DNA of 64,000 nucleotides from Epiperipatus broadwayi (Eukaryota; Onychophora; Udeonychophora; Euonychophora; Peripatidae). The notes under the pieces are model-generated. The model was not told the origin of the DNA. It saw only the letters and a list, made by a program, of their open reading frames with translations, and did no database searches. The DNA lies in NCBI GenBank assembly GCA_028023455.1, contig JAQFVV010006231.1:8014036-8078035 (forward strand), in the 5' to 3' direction. The translations under genes and the position numbers were made by a program. Numbering within the stretch: position 1 is the first letter of the stretch; every line of letters starts with the position of its first letter. Positions 9,982-24,428 of this stretch are shown in pieces.

Positions 9982-12900
9982 ATCTTGACTGAAGACGAGG
10001 TTGTAGATTACTTTAAAAGGTAACTTCTCTACATTTTATTGAAGCAAAGGCAGGTCACATGGTGGAAGATGATGTCTAGCTTTTAGCTAACTTAACACAT
10101 TGATTTTATTGTAGAAATCATTTTTATAAGTAAATCATAATTTACAAAAAGCTTTATTAAAACTTTTGCTATTCTATGCAATAGCTTGATGAAGACTTCT
10201 GATTCTTTCTTTATCAGCTGGATGAAGACTTGACCGCTCTCTCTTCAACAGCTGATAGGAATATCTACTTCTTACCAGACACTTGGATTTTTTGACTTAT
10301 TCATACCCTATTTTTTTTTCTAGAACAATCTTGACTACAAGCCAATCACAATCTGTTCTTAACCTTTAAATTTGGTTTTATAATAATAAGATAAATTTTT
10401 ATAAATACAATTGTTCAGTTATTTCCTTTCTTAATCAAAACAAGTCAAAAACTTAAATTAATGTCATAAAATTCTTGGCATTTTTTTCTAATTAAAAAAA
10501 TTTTCTTGCAAAAAGAAAAACAAGATAATCAGTTACTTACACTTATTTGATTTTTCATTGAAGAGAGATAAAGAGAAAAGAAAAAAACTCTGACCAATTA
10601 AAAATAAAATTTACCAAAAGCATTAAAATCTTATTTTTGTTTTCTTTTTTAAAAATACTATTAAAAATGAAACTTTATCTCTCTATTAAGGTTAAAATTA
10701 ATATCTATTAAATAATATACAAAAAAGAGAAAATTATTTTTCTGTTATTACATTTTCATAATTTAAATTAAAATTTCTAATTAATTACAATTACTGAAGA
10801 GATAGAGAGAGTTAAAAAAACTTATTTAAATTCTTTTATACTTTTCTCTTCCTTCTACAATTATTTATAACTTATTAAAATATTCCCATATTAAAATCAT
10901 TTTATTTAACAAATTTAATGTTTGAGAATTCTCAGATTATCATATTAGGACTTAAAATATTTAGTTAATTGAAGACCCATTATTATTATAAAAAGTATGC
11001 ATGGAAAAATTATATATTATTTCCCCTATTAATTAAATAATCCTAAACTAAACCTGAGGAACATGCTTCTAACTTGTCTAATTATTTTTAATGCTGCTAT
11101 GTAGCCAAATTGTTATAATATATATTTCAATTTGCTCCATGAATGTCAACATTTTTACCTTCACATCTTTGACTTTAGATAAATATGTCAATGATAATTA
11201 GTAACCATTAAGATATTTATTTAAAATGATTGGTGAGAAAGATTTGTGTGTAAAAAGTTTGGGACTTATAAAGCAAATTTTAGTAAATTGATAATGATAA
11301 ACACTGAATGACATGTAGAAAAGATTGTGATATGTGTTAATTGAAGAGTGCTGATTCCATATGAAATGCATTTTAAAAGTCATTTATCTTGTTCAGATGA
11401 CTGTTTTTATATGTTTTAAGAATGTATTGTGGAGTGGAGTTTAAGTATATCTAAAAAGTATATATATATGAATACCATATGTGTATTAAATTGCATGCTC
11501 TATGCTCTAATAATGTTCATTAAAAATTTTTCTTCATCTGTATTATTGTAATTTTAATATTTTCTATTGTTTACATTTTGGTTATATAATTAATATTTAT
11601 ATTAAGTAGAAACAATATGGGATGATATTGGTAATGGTTGATCATTGCCATGCAACAAAAATAATATCAATGCAAACTACACAGGAAAAAGCATTCATAA
11701 ACTATATTATAAGGAAAATTTTAAGAATAAATATAAACAATTGAATGTTGTTATAGACCTTGATTTTTTATTAGTGAGTTAAGTGGCAGCATAATAAAAT
11801 TCTAATTTATAAATGATAATTTCAGATTTTATAGTAGTCATATCATTATTAGCCAGACAAATTTGATTCAAAATCTGCATATCATGATCAAGGTATCATG
11901 TCTTCCAATAAAGAAATTTTGTCTATTCTTCAAATGATTCAGATAAAAGGAACCAAAACATATTCCATGAAACTTCACATTGTTACTATTACAACAAAGA
12001 CCACTTATTAAACAAATTATATTGTCATGTTACTTCATTCTTACAAGTCATTTATAAAAAGTTATCTTGAACTGAACAAATCACATAGGTAAAATCATTC
12101 ACTCCCACTATATTTGATTTATAATTTCTAGAGTAGTTAAAGCTTAATCCAAACATTGTTTTTTTAACAATGACTGCAGTTCGGATTGATATTAATAGAA
12201 TGACAAATATAATTCTAATGCTATCAATAAAAATATGACTGATTAACTATTTTCTGAGTATTATCAAGTAGCCACCATCTAATATCACTAGTTTTCAAGT
12301 ATTCTGTGATTAAAAATTTAATCAAAGTATTCATTAAATAATGAATCAAAAGCATACATTCTCCATTTTTAATTCTATCTTTTCACTTAACCACATTCAA
12401 TATCTCATAGTCCATAGTTAAACTTATCAAATTCAAAATATTAAATTCTTCTGGAACCATGCATGTTAAACATATCATTGGAGTTATTATTGGTTTTGTT
12501 ATATTTCTGTCCACTTGTAAATTTCTATTGGTTGATTATGTAAATCCAACATCTTATTCTGCCAAGCTGAATAAAATTATCAAATATAAATACACTAATT
12601 TGAGTTCAAATAAATATCTGATAATACATACTATATATTATATGAAATAAAAAAGTTTCCTCCCATATATATTTTTTAATACTTTTATTGTGTATACCAA
12701 TACTTTTATTGTGTATTTCTGTTTACATTCAACGTATGCTTACTTTTAACATGTTTTTCCTAGAGTTATTTACTATATGTTTGAATGATTAGTGGATACC
12801 AAATGGTAGGTTCTGTTATAAGCATATCTTTCATGCTAATTTTTGGCTTAGGGCTCCAATACTCCATATAGATATTGTAACAGATTAAATATGAGGATAT

Positions 12901-13420
12901 GCTAACCTCTGTTATAGCCTAATTAGAGATGACTATTTGTAATAGAATAAAAATAATAAACTAAGGAAGAACAATTCTAATTTAATAATGCCTGTGAAAT
13001 GTAGCATTACCTGCAATAGCATGAAAATAATAAACTAAAATGAATATCTCTCAATGAATAACAAATCTAACATTTATGTTAATAAAGCAATGATAATATT
13101 TTTTGTTATAACTTCATAAACTCCAACAGCATTTAGAATGGATAGAAAACAAATAAAACATTACTTCAAATTACTTTAAAATATAAACATTATTTGCAAT
13201 AAGCCAAAGATAAAGCGAGAAAACCAAATATTATTAACTTAATTAATTAATGATCTATGCTTATTCGATAAACCACTTATAATAGAATAAAAATAATGAC
13301 AAAGAATTCTTTATGAATCAAAAGTATTATAATAATATAAACTTAAACATAAAAGTCAAACATTATTTCTATTTATGTTAAATAAAATAATTCATAGATG
13401 GATGAAATAATAATCTTAAT
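9982..13420. other. AT-rich non-coding stretch
   Basis: No supported gene. The patch 9985-10330 is less AT-rich, but I see no motif. The open frame at 12459-12650 and the opposite-strand frame at 11198-11383 are hydrophobic, low-complexity chance frames. A small tandem duplication of TACTTTTATTGTGTAT occurs at 12679-12720. Confidence 0.5.
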
Positions 13421-14176
13421 ATTGTGCCGATCGAATGTGTATGCTGGTTTAATCCAGTTCGGAATCTAGACGAAAGTACCTTGAGACCATTCATACGCGA
13501 GATATAAAAATCAAGAATACTATGGTGTCTGCCCTATTCATCTATTTTCGTATCTAACAACATATCTGAGACATGCATAAATTATTTTCTCCACCCGGCC
13601 CGCTAGCATCAGGGGAGAAGCAATCGACTAGAACTACCTTAAATGCCTAAAATTAGTGTAATGTGCCAATATATCAAAATATGAATAAAATACTTGTGCT
13701 ATGCTTGGATCATTGGAAATTTACCCAATAGATTAATCAAATGGATCAGGTTGAAAGACAACAACAAAAGACTAATGCTTTTACTTTAAAGAAAGACATA
13801 CTTTAATCAATGATATACACAAAAATTAAGGCTTTAATCTCCGCTATTTCCCAAGTAACACCTAATCAATGATTTTATAAATGAGGCGATCTAAATTAAA
13901 TATGATTTTGCAGTATGGGTATTGATTTTCCAATTTAATTTATTTTATCAGCTCGAATCCCCCGATAAAGCAAGGTTAAATAAAATATTTGACAAAGCCT
14001 TTAAAATGTTTGATGATTTTCTTTTAATGAATAACACTTATACACAAGAACAAAAATATGCTTTATCAAGGAGATCGAATTGGCAAAAACAAAAAGGAAA
14101 CCCTGAACTAACATTAAGTCATAAATAGTAATTTATAAATTGGAAATGTTTTTCAATAAAAAAAAAAAAAAAAATC
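13421..14176 (+). other. Unclassified patch ending in A-run; possible old retrocopy
   Basis: The patch 13421-13660 is clearly richer in G+C than its surroundings (for example CCACCCGGCCCGC at 13593). A 68-codon open frame lies at 13922-14128 (contains FDKAFKMFDDFLL and KYALSRRSNWQKQ); I do not recognise it. It is followed by AATAAA and an 18-base A run at about 14158-14175. A coding-like frame, a poly(A) signal and an A tract in order would fit a decayed retrotransposed transcript, but no parent can be named. Confidence 0.3.
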
Positions 14177-14379
14177 CCACCGCATAAAGAAGCTAAAATA
14201 AATATGTCATGCTTGTTTGATTTTATAAAAAATGAGGAATAGCGAAGGAAAGCATTTAATTATAAAGAATGATCAATTTAAATAAAATACATATAATTAT
14301 TAGAATGTGTTAAATGTGAACAACAAAAGAAAGGTATAGATATGAAAACAAGAAAAGCAAAAGTTCGTGAGATGATGAA

Positions 14380-14960
14380 AGGTTACCAGCACAGGATTTT
14401 AGTCCAATTCCCATGACAGCCTGACTTGACTGATGTTTGTAGATTCATTTGTCTGGACAAGGTGATTATTTGAAGCATTGATATGTAGGGCATACAGACA
14501 GTTCACAGTTTGGTTCCATTGATATAATCGACACTCTTACAGCATTTACTGGATCAGGTCCCCGATGGCAGGCAAAGCTGATGGGCTTAGCCACCATACA
14601 TGGTCATATCCACAAGGTTAAAATAATTTTTGATATTTCACATTATTAAATCAAACTATAATTCTCAGCAAAAATCTCCACAAGAACTTGGAATCGATCT
14701 CAACAATAATTCTCTGCAAACAGAACAGAGAAATCATAATCATCAACCGAAACAGAGAATCGTAAGACGTAGTAGCAGCAAAAGTAGCAGAAGTAAGTAA
14801 TCGTAATCTAATCATCCGAAGTAAACTGAAGTAGCAGTAGTAGAAATAGCTTATCCTCTACCCCACCTTTTATACCTTTCCAGCCAACTCTTTTCCTATT
14901 GTTTTTCGTATGATTCCATATCTTGATAAGCCCCCACACTCTTTTATTTCAAAGCAACTT
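14380..14960. other. Unclassified patch of moderate G+C, possible retroelement remnant
   Basis: This stretch is compositionally unlike its neighbours and contains purine-rich AGTAGCAG-type short repeats (14766-14850). Both strands show short peptide-like runs with stops but no motif I can name. It could be the LTR or leader of an old LTR retrotransposon. Confidence 0.25.
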
Positions 14961-17900
14961 TTTTTTACTAAAAATAAACTTTAAGGTTTTATTATCTAAT
15001 TGTGATTTAATTTTGTAATTTTTTTTTATTAAAGAGTCCATATTTAATTGCCCCAAATGACACTAATTTATAATGTAATTAATTTATGAATGTTGGCAGG
15101 CTTATCTTAATATAAATCATATGACATATATTTTTAAATAGAATCAGACAAAAATATATTATATTTCTTGTAACAAAATAAAGTTTTAGTTTCAACAGAA
15201 TCCTGCATTAATTATATATATGCTTGCAATACATATATGCTTCTTTAATAAATTGTGAAAAACAAATTTTTTATGAACAATTTATATTTTGATTAGATTT
15301 ACTTTAAATGAATCATTTCAACGTAAATAGTTAATTTTATGATTGATAAAAAGACAAAACACTTTAATTTTTTATTTAATGCAAAATTCTGTTGATACTT
15401 GAATATAAACCTAACCCAGGTTTGCAATACTAGTTAGTTTATATAAAGCTGTGAAGCATGGATCTGATTTCCGGATCCATTGCTTCAATATACCCTACAA
15501 GTTTACAATATCAATGATATCTAACAAAATATATAACTCAATAATTGATTTCTAATTACAACTAATCAAAATAAATAATAATAATATAAAATCAGCCAAC
15601 CCAACATATCTTTCCATTTTCACTAGCTTAATATATTATAAATTAAAATCATCCTACTAAATAACCTTAAGATTTCAATATTCAATTATAACAGTATATA
15701 AAATAAATGATAGATTCTTATTTGATATTTATTCCAACAATTAACAAATCACATCCAATTTATTAAGGCTAAGTTATTAAAACTTTAGACTGTAATTGTC
15801 AAAGCATATGAAAATTTGTTAGAATTTATTACCATCAAATATTAATATTAAATTTAATATTTAAATTGATTTGAGATTCACATTAATGAACTTTAAATAT
15901 AATTAAAGCAAATCACTAATTTGTAACAGAATCAAATATATTACTATTACCAGTTCTAGAACTGAATAAGATTATAATCTTTGTGGCAGAATACTGATTC
16001 AATATAACATTCATTTTTAATTCATAATAACTTTAAATAAAATACCTGAACATTTCATTGCAACTACATTTACTCATCATCAATAATTGTCAGTTTCCAA
16101 TTATTTATTAAATATTTAAGAATATCAAATCAGTTAGTTTATTGTATAAAATCTATACCTGGTCAAATAATAAGTCTTAAATTCAATGCAAAAAAGAGAA
16201 AATCTGTAATTAAACTTTCTTACCCATTCTGTTTTTGATTTCCAAATTTTAATAAATGCTTCTAATGAATTATGTGGTATAATCAATTAGTAAAATATCA
16301 CCTCATTGAAATAGGCTATAAATTTGCTTTGTAAAATTGAATGATGACCAAGCAAGTTTATTTTTTAAAATTAATTCAGAATTTATCAAGAGATTGATAT
16401 AAATTAAAATCATATATATATATGGCTAATAAACATTTAAAATATGTGCATAAAATTTGATTATGCTTTAAGCAATAGGTTTTCAGTTGACATTAACTTC
16501 ATATTTAAATAGGTGATTGCACACCAATCTTTACTTATGAAATATTAAATACAAACATACATGTTTATGTAACAAAAAAAAGTTGCAGGATGTTTATACT
16601 TTCAAAAATATAAGAGAATTTATTATTTATCTCCTTTCTATACTTCATATAAAAATATAGTTAATCGAACTATAATATATATACAAAAATTAATCTACTT
16701 GTTTGTTAATATAAATTTAAGAGAACAAAATAAAATAAATACTTATTATGATATAATCTTTTTGAACTGCTAATATAAGTGATATACCTGAAGTTAATTT
16801 ATGATCGGTAAATGAAAAAAAAAATGACTATTTTAAATTAAAATAATAATTACTATACTGCTAGGTATAACTTTAAACTTAGGAAGACATAGCTCTTACA
16901 TTTAGGTATGTAAATAGATTATTACTTAATCTATAATTATACAATTATTCATATCAATAATACTATGTATTTTAAATGAAGAGAAAAAAATATATAGCAA
17001 TAATAATGATAAGTAAAAGCAAATGGCCTGAGTAATAGTTTTTAGGTACAACCTTTCTAAAATAGTATTATAATTCTAGTGGTTTTTTTAAAACCATGAT
17101 TGACACTGTTTTATTTTTTCAGAAAAATGTAGAAAATATCACGAAAAACTATAAGATTCAAAGTACACTTTGTTAATTCAAATATTTTCCAAATATTTTT
17201 TTATTCAGCAGATATTTGATCTATATAAGGTTATAAGTGTGCAAACACTAATTTATATATGTGACATGCATTATAGATATCATTTCATTTAGAAAGTAAT
17301 CAATTTATAAAACATTACAAGTGATCAGATGCTAGTTTCATCCATTATGATGCTATGGAAATTAAGCCAATTTTTATCCCATGTATAAATTATATATCAA
17401 CTTTATAAAATTGTATCAGTAGATGAACACATTCTTTATGAAAATTTTTCTGCTGTCAACCATTATATTTCACTATTAAAAAGCAAGTAATATCTGTTTT
17501 TTTAAAACAAAGAAACATTCAGATGGTTTTGAAACGCTACTTTTCATTTTTATACTACATTGTCACCCCTCACAAATCCTTTGACACACTGTACAGCTCT
17601 GGGCAAATATTGTTATTTGTTCATCCCATCATTTTGTCCAATTAACTATATTCTTTAAAAATAAATAAAAAGAAAATCATGTAAAGAAATTTAAATATGC
17701 TTCTGTTGAAGTTAAAACAAGAGAGAGAGAGTTTTTTCTCTTCAGTTCTTTTTATAACTTTTCCCATTTATGTCATAGTAATATCTTCTATTCACTCTTT
17801 AACCAATTCTAGCTAGTGTTCCATAAATAAAAAAATCTTATTATACAATAATGACAAATAATAAAAAAATCACAATTATTACAGGTAAACAACATTTACA

Positions 17901-20900
17901 TTTTCAATACAAATACCATTTTTTTATTCTAACACATTAAAACAATTTATAATATTTTTCACTAGACTACATCGGAAATATATTTTCATACATATATTTC
18001 AAACAAAATATTATATAAATAAAACAACAAATATATTTGAGATATTAGACATTTAGTTGTTTGATTCATAATTTATTCTTGTGGATGCAGTAATGAATAT
18101 ACACATAATAAAGAATAATAATTTTATCCAAACTATATACTTTATTATTTACATATTTATTTCAGAATGAATAAAGTCAACTGACAATCTTATACAATAC
18201 AATTAATAATAAAGAATTTTTTATATCAATATTATCATTGTCGTAGCAACACAGTTCACTGCTTTATATCCTCTCTCAAAAATCAAACAAGAAAGAAAAA
18301 AAATTGTGATTGACATTTTACCTCGTACTGAAGTTCATCTCAAACTTCAATAGGTACAACATAAACAGAGAAAGTCTTGTTATTTTGTTGATATATACAA
18401 TTCTAATCAAAGAGTGAAAGATGTCCATAGTTAACAAAAATGAAATTATTAAAATATAGTTAATGGCTTAGGGTCAGACCTATATATCTATATTGGGTTG
18501 AATTCAAGTACCTAGAATATTTCTGAATTTCAGGCTATTAGCTTGATATATGAAAGATTAAAAGTGAAGATGCATTGAAAAAGACTGCAAACCAGAAACT
18601 AAAATGAGAATATGAACATGTCCATTTATTGTCAAGTTTACAATAGATGGTTTTGAAATAGAATAAATAGAAATGAATTACTAATTCTAAAAGCATTTTT
18701 TTGATTGACTAATCAAGAACCTTTGAACAGCTCATTCATTTAAAATGTTTATTAGCCTTCATAGTCATACCTGAAAACTTTGCTGGATTTTACAGAAATG
18801 TCAAAGATAGTTTTCTACCTTGGATGTCTCGGTCACAGTCAACAAACAAATCTTTATTTTTCTTCAAAATTGTGATACCACAATACAATATACAAAAATA
18901 ATAGCTTATATAAATGCAATAAGTTTAAACTTTTTTATTCAAAAAACTGAAAGATAAAATTTTTATTCGAAGTGCCAGTTATAGTACAATCCATGTAAAT
19001 AATATTGAAAGAACAAAAAACCTTTCCAATGTTATTTAAAAAAATTGGTACACTAATGAAATTTTCTGCAACAGCTGCCCTCTTAAAGACATACTTACCT
19101 ACATAATATTCCAAATTATAGAAATCTGCCAATTTGTTTTATAAATAATGTAAATTCATTTATTATATACTACTAAAAATCAAGCTTAACTATGTTGATA
19201 TCTGAGCATTTTCCTTTAGCGTATGAGCTTTTTTTAAAATAATTGGGGGGTAAAGTACACTGGTAGAAAAAAAAAGTCTACATGCCTGTTTTCTGAAATA
19301 TACTCTGCTGTTATTAACTAATTTGTTTAAAGCCTAGAATGGAATGCAGTTTTAACTCATTTTTTGACAATTTTGGTTTATTTATTTAATAGAATTTTTT
19401 TAATTTTAATACTGACACAAATCATGTATATTCATGCATATGTTTTATGCTATTGTACTGAAATCGTTTTTTAAAAAAGAAGGTATTAAATTGCTCATTG
19501 ATTAACATAAAAAAAAGGTAGGTCATTTATATCAATAGTTTATTGAATATCTCTTTCTCTTTTGCTTTCTCCCCATCTCCTCTTTTTGTATGCTATCCAT
19601 TAAATATGCAAACAATCAATAATAATAAATAACTTTTAAATTCATAACATTTCATTATGCTATATGTTAACTAAATTATATATTTATATAATTTATTGTA
19701 TTTATATTAAGAATCTATCTTTGCATAATCTAGAACATTAATCTTTAATGATCATGAGCATAATTAAAGAAATGAATTATATATATATTAAATAAGTTGC
19801 CTTGAATATTAGATGTTTTATTTCTGACATTTTACATTTAGTTAGACTTAATATCCAATAAGATTTAATATTTCTTTCTTTTGATTTAAATTGAAAATGA
19901 TATAAAGAAAATTTGTCTATATAGGATCAAATATTTATAGGTTCAGAATTACTAATGTCATTTTCTAGTTTTCTGCAAATTTATCTTTTTTTCTTTTCTG
20001 TAACCAATATTCTCTTAACTTGCTCTTAAATAATATATATATTTCTTGTTTTCCAAAACAAAAGTATCTATCTATTAATCCAACAACTTTTTAAAACAAA
20101 GTATTTTAAACAAACTAAGCAATATTTTATCATTCATTGGTACAATCCAATTATTTATTTGCTTAAAAATATTTATTTACCATTTTTTCAAAGCAAAATC
20201 AACGATAAATAATGAATTTGTATTCAATAATAACCTGCAATTCAACAAATTATGTAATATTATGGTTATACAGTATATGTTTTTCTTATCAACTGCCTAC
20301 CTAACTTACTCATTAGTAGCTTATTTATATATCTCCATTTCTGCAGATATATGTGGTTGTTGTTTTTTTTTTAAAGAAAGTAAAATAGTTTTACTTATTT
20401 GGCATCATTAACAAAAAATCTCTTAACACAAAATATAGGTTTATGTGGAAAATATGTAATCCCTATTAAAAAAAATGCATGGAAATAAATGAATACCCTT
20501 AATGTGAAATTCTGTTGTATAAAATATCATCAAATATGTAAGTTGTTTTAGTTTTATTCATATTATTAATATAAATTAACCTATTTCTTAAACTCTCTGT
20601 TAATTTGTCTCTGATTTTGAATAATTAAACTCCATACAGAGTGACTACCATTGACAAATAATTCTAGAAGAAACTGTAAACAGCAGTTGTTATTTCTGGA
20701 AATTAAACTTAAAATAATGAAGGGGGTGGAAAATAAAAGATAACAATTTTAAAAATCCTATAATATCTATCTGTTATTAAATGAGAACATTGAGATCTTA
20801 ATAAAATGGATTAACAACGCACTGTAATCAAAATGGTTCTGGCTATATCTCACTTAAAAAGAGAGATCTTATTTTTATTATTGATTGTCTTGAACATAAT

Positions 20901-20980
20901 GATTTTACAAATTCTAATGAATAATTTCAGGCAAGGCATTGTATTAAAATAATTGTTAAAAAATGGATGATTTTAAAAAC
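14961..20980. other. AT-rich non-coding stretch
   Basis: No gene supported. Contents are A/T runs, short microsatellites (GA at about 17721-17732) and a small hairpin at 15452-15486. The opposite-strand open frame at 18935-19132 has no recognisable features and is probably chance. Confidence 0.5.
15452..15486. repeat. Short hairpin
   Basis: TGAAGCATGGATC pairs with GGATCCATTGCTTCA across an 8-base loop, with one bulged base. Not T-tailed in a meaningful way, and of unknown role. Confidence 0.6.
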
Positions 20981-21165
20981 ACTAATTTTTTTAAACCACT
21001 AAACATCACATGATCATCATCTCTAATGCTAGCACATAACTGTTATTAAATAGGCAAAACTCTCCATACAGTAGTGCCACCCTGTGCCAACCAGAGTAAT
21101 CAATTACTGTGTTTGACACAGGGTGGCACTACCATGTGGAGAGTTTTGCCTGACTAATTTTTTTA
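20981..21165. mobile_element. 159-bp foldback derivative of the Penelope terminal unit, with 13-bp TSD
   Basis: The insert (20994-21152) is flanked by exact copies of ACTAATTTTTTTA (20981-20993 and 21153-21165), a target-site duplication. It begins with the family end box AACCACTAAACATCACATG, continues through GTTATTAAATAGGC, then forms a near-perfect hairpin: GGCAAAACTCTCCA..AGTAGTGCCACCCTGTG (from about 21053) pairs with its inverse ending at 21150. It lacks the hammerhead and the middle of the unit. It has no coding sequence, so it must have moved in trans. Confidence 0.82.
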
Positions 21166-24100
21166 TTTGCTATAAAATAGTTTTATTACAAAATATGTAT
21201 TTAACGCTAAGAAAATAGTTTAATTTTACAAAGCTTTCCAAGTAAAATGTGTATTTTAATATAAACTAAAACGTTCCAAGTAATAAAAGCAATAAAAAAA
21301 AGGTAAAAAATGCAAATTTTGATAGCTAGAACATATTAAAAAGGAGTATTTTTTAGTTTTGTGAGGAATCTGGTGAATCCATGCAGCTTTAAGAGTACAG
21401 ATAATGTCAATTAATGAAACTTTCAGCAAAACATAATAGATAAATGTTTTATACTTTTAAATGGATTGAATAAATTAATAAAAAAAAATTCATTATAAAA
21501 AAAAGTTTGCTTATTTGTTGATAGTTATTCTTCCAAATAAAAATATAATCTTTAAATTTTAAAATGCATTATAAGAATTTTTTAAAAATTTGTTTATTAA
21601 TCTACTAGAATTTATGCTCAGTGCAGTTTAATGCATTGGGTTAGTAAGTCCAACTCCCATGATTTCCAAAGTTAAGTAATTACCTGACAAAAATTCTAGT
21701 TCTCAAATATTTGAGCAGTTTTTAAATTGTTTTTATAAAATCATAAAAATTTCTTTAAGAATTTTAGTTATACCAATCAAACAGATAAAAAGATTAAAAC
21801 ATTAAAAACTGAAAGTAGCATATTATTTTTTGCACAAACTTAAACATTTATGAATGAAAACATCCTGGCAGAAACTTTCAAGGATACATTCTCATTAAAA
21901 GTTTGCTTCGCAATTGACAAGCTCACTGTAATTTTGTTGCTACTTCCATCATTTCTTAAATAATGACAGATAGATATACCTGAGACATTAAAAATGGGTT
22001 AAATTTAAAATTAAACATAATTAAAATTAAGTATTTAGGGCATGATTTAATAATATAAATACTTTATATATAAATGATATTATATGAGGAAGACTATCAG
22101 TTGAATAGGAATATATAAGGAAGCTATTGTATTAAAGGAGTGTTAAATATCATTTCTCAAATACTGTAGTTAAAAGTATTAACCTGCTTTCATATAATAT
22201 TCTAGTCAACTACTATGCTAATTTTAGATGCATTTATTTTCAAACAAATTTTGTGCAAATCCTACTTTATACTACATTAATCTTGTTTTCACCATCAACT
22301 ATTATTTGTACTTTATCATCAAGTTTGATAACAATAAACTGACTTTTTTCCAATGCATTTTTCACTCTTTACAAAATAATGATTTATCAGCACATGATAA
22401 TAGATATCAAACAATTTTTTTTTTCTATAAGAAGATGTATCTTACAATGTCTTTTTGTTTTTATACATGTTCTTATTTCTTTTTCCCTAATCTAATATTT
22501 TTTTATTTCAGAATATCCATTAAAAATCCTCATTTATTCTATTTAATATCTTTTCAAAATCAATAAAATAAAATATAAAGTTCCTCATTTTCTAAATTAA
22601 CAATAACTGATTTCTTGCAGATATATTGCTAAGTAATTTGAAAACTAAACACAAACTATGTTAATGTTGTCTCTTTTGTAGCTCTAATAAAAAATTGTGT
22701 AAAGTGAAATGATACAAATTCAGGAAAATTTATTATGTATATTACTGTTAAAATACATGTAAAATAATGTTATCCAATTCTGCTGAGTATCTATTTGGAT
22801 GCTTCCATGTCAATTTTTTTTTTAAATGTTCTAAAAATATAATTTGTAAGATATAGTCTATTTTTATGCAATTTTCTATTCTAATTCTGTTCTAGCATTT
22901 CTTCTATGGCAATTTCTAAAGGGCCGTTTGATTTATTCAAAAACATTATATACATTTATACAAAAATCCTCTATTTCTTTATCAGAATGAAAACTTGTAA
23001 GTGCACACATCACAAATTATTTCTACTAGACATTATTCCATTAAGATGGAATAATTAATCTTGCAACTCTAAAAAATGTATTACCAATTTCAACACTGTT
23101 GTTCATCTTTTATTTACAATGAAATTCATTTCATTTATGCTTCTAATATCAATGTATTAATAGTAAAAGGCAATCATCTGTGCATGTTCCTACTAACTTT
23201 ATAAAGTCTGACAATGTCCCATTTAACATTGACAGGTTTTAAAAATTCTCTTCATTTGGAAGTAATCTATAATTGTGAATGTCCAAATAAAAGTTAATCA
23301 TCAAATAGAGCCCAGATTCATACTTGGGTGATTTTATTACTCTTTTCCTTCAGTCACCAACCAATGCCTTAATTAATGATATTATAATTATTGATTCTTA
23401 TATTATAGAGGCTATAAACTCATTATTCACATCAGTAGTTGGCAAATAAAAAGCAAAGAATGTTACAATACATAATGAAACTAGATTGCTATAATAAAGT
23501 ACAAAATTTATTTTAGTTTGTCATAATTATATATGTAAATCATTGATATACAGAGATAAATTTAGCAGCCAACAAAATATAAAAATGATTAAACAATTAT
23601 CTGGCATCAGATAAAGAAAACTATTTTTAGATTTAGATTCAGAAGTAAAAGTTTGTAAACTCAAATTTAATTAAATAAATACATTTAGAAACCATTACAT
23701 ATTCTTATTTAATTTGAATAAATACAGTTAAATAATAAAAGATAAAAATTGAATGTTAATAATAAATTGTAATTAAAGTAAATGTTTTAATTTAACAATA
23801 AAAATCTTTTATTTTTTGTTTTATTTTAAATATTTGAATCACTAAATCATTTGTAATTAGGAATTTATAATAAAATATTTGCAATTATTATTAATGAAAT
23901 ATGTCTAGATTCTGTGTAGTTTAAAATTTAGAATTATTTGTTTAATCAAATATGTATCATTTAATAATAATTTAAAATTTGTATGTTCCTTTATGTATAT
24001 ATTTTGTTGAATCAATAAACTTTTAGCTATTTTTTGTTAAAATGTTGTTATAAATTAACATGTCAAAGTAAAGAAAGATTCATTTAAAATTATTTACAAT

Positions 24101-24319
24101 GTAACTATTGCATTATATTAGGAAAGGTCGTCATTTTTATATGTGAATTTGACAGCGTTACTTTCTAAGCATTAAATTATTCATAATAAATATTACATAT
24201 TATTAAATATATTTGTAATATATTTTTTCAACTGGTTGCTTTAGCAATTTTTTTAAAAGATTTAATGTATATTAAACAAAAGATTTTAATACATAAATAA
24301 ACAAGAGAAAGTCACAAAA
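21166..24319. other. AT-rich non-coding stretch
   Basis: No gene supported. The 112-codon open frame at 22228-22566 is rich in Phe, Tyr, Asn and Ile with no motif; it lies in a T- and C-rich tract and looks like a chance frame. Confidence 0.5.
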
Positions 24320-24428
24320 CCATTAATAAAGCTAAATTAAAATTAAATTTTTTTAGTGTATCTGTTACATTTGATATGTGAATTTGACAGTATTAGGGAC
24401 AACTCTAAAAATTCTGCTTTATTAATGG
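24320..24428. repeat. Short inverted repeat, 13-bp arms
   Basis: CCATTAATAAAGC at 24320-24332 is the exact inverse of 24416-24428. A block containing GTGAATTTGACAG occurs inside and again, direct, near 24144. It may be a small MITE, but arms this short in AT-rich DNA can arise by chance. Confidence 0.4.

Noticed and set aside
22228-22566. 112-codon open frame
   Set aside because: Rich in Phe, Tyr, Asn and Ile, located in T-rich DNA, with no motif; expected by chance at this A+T level.
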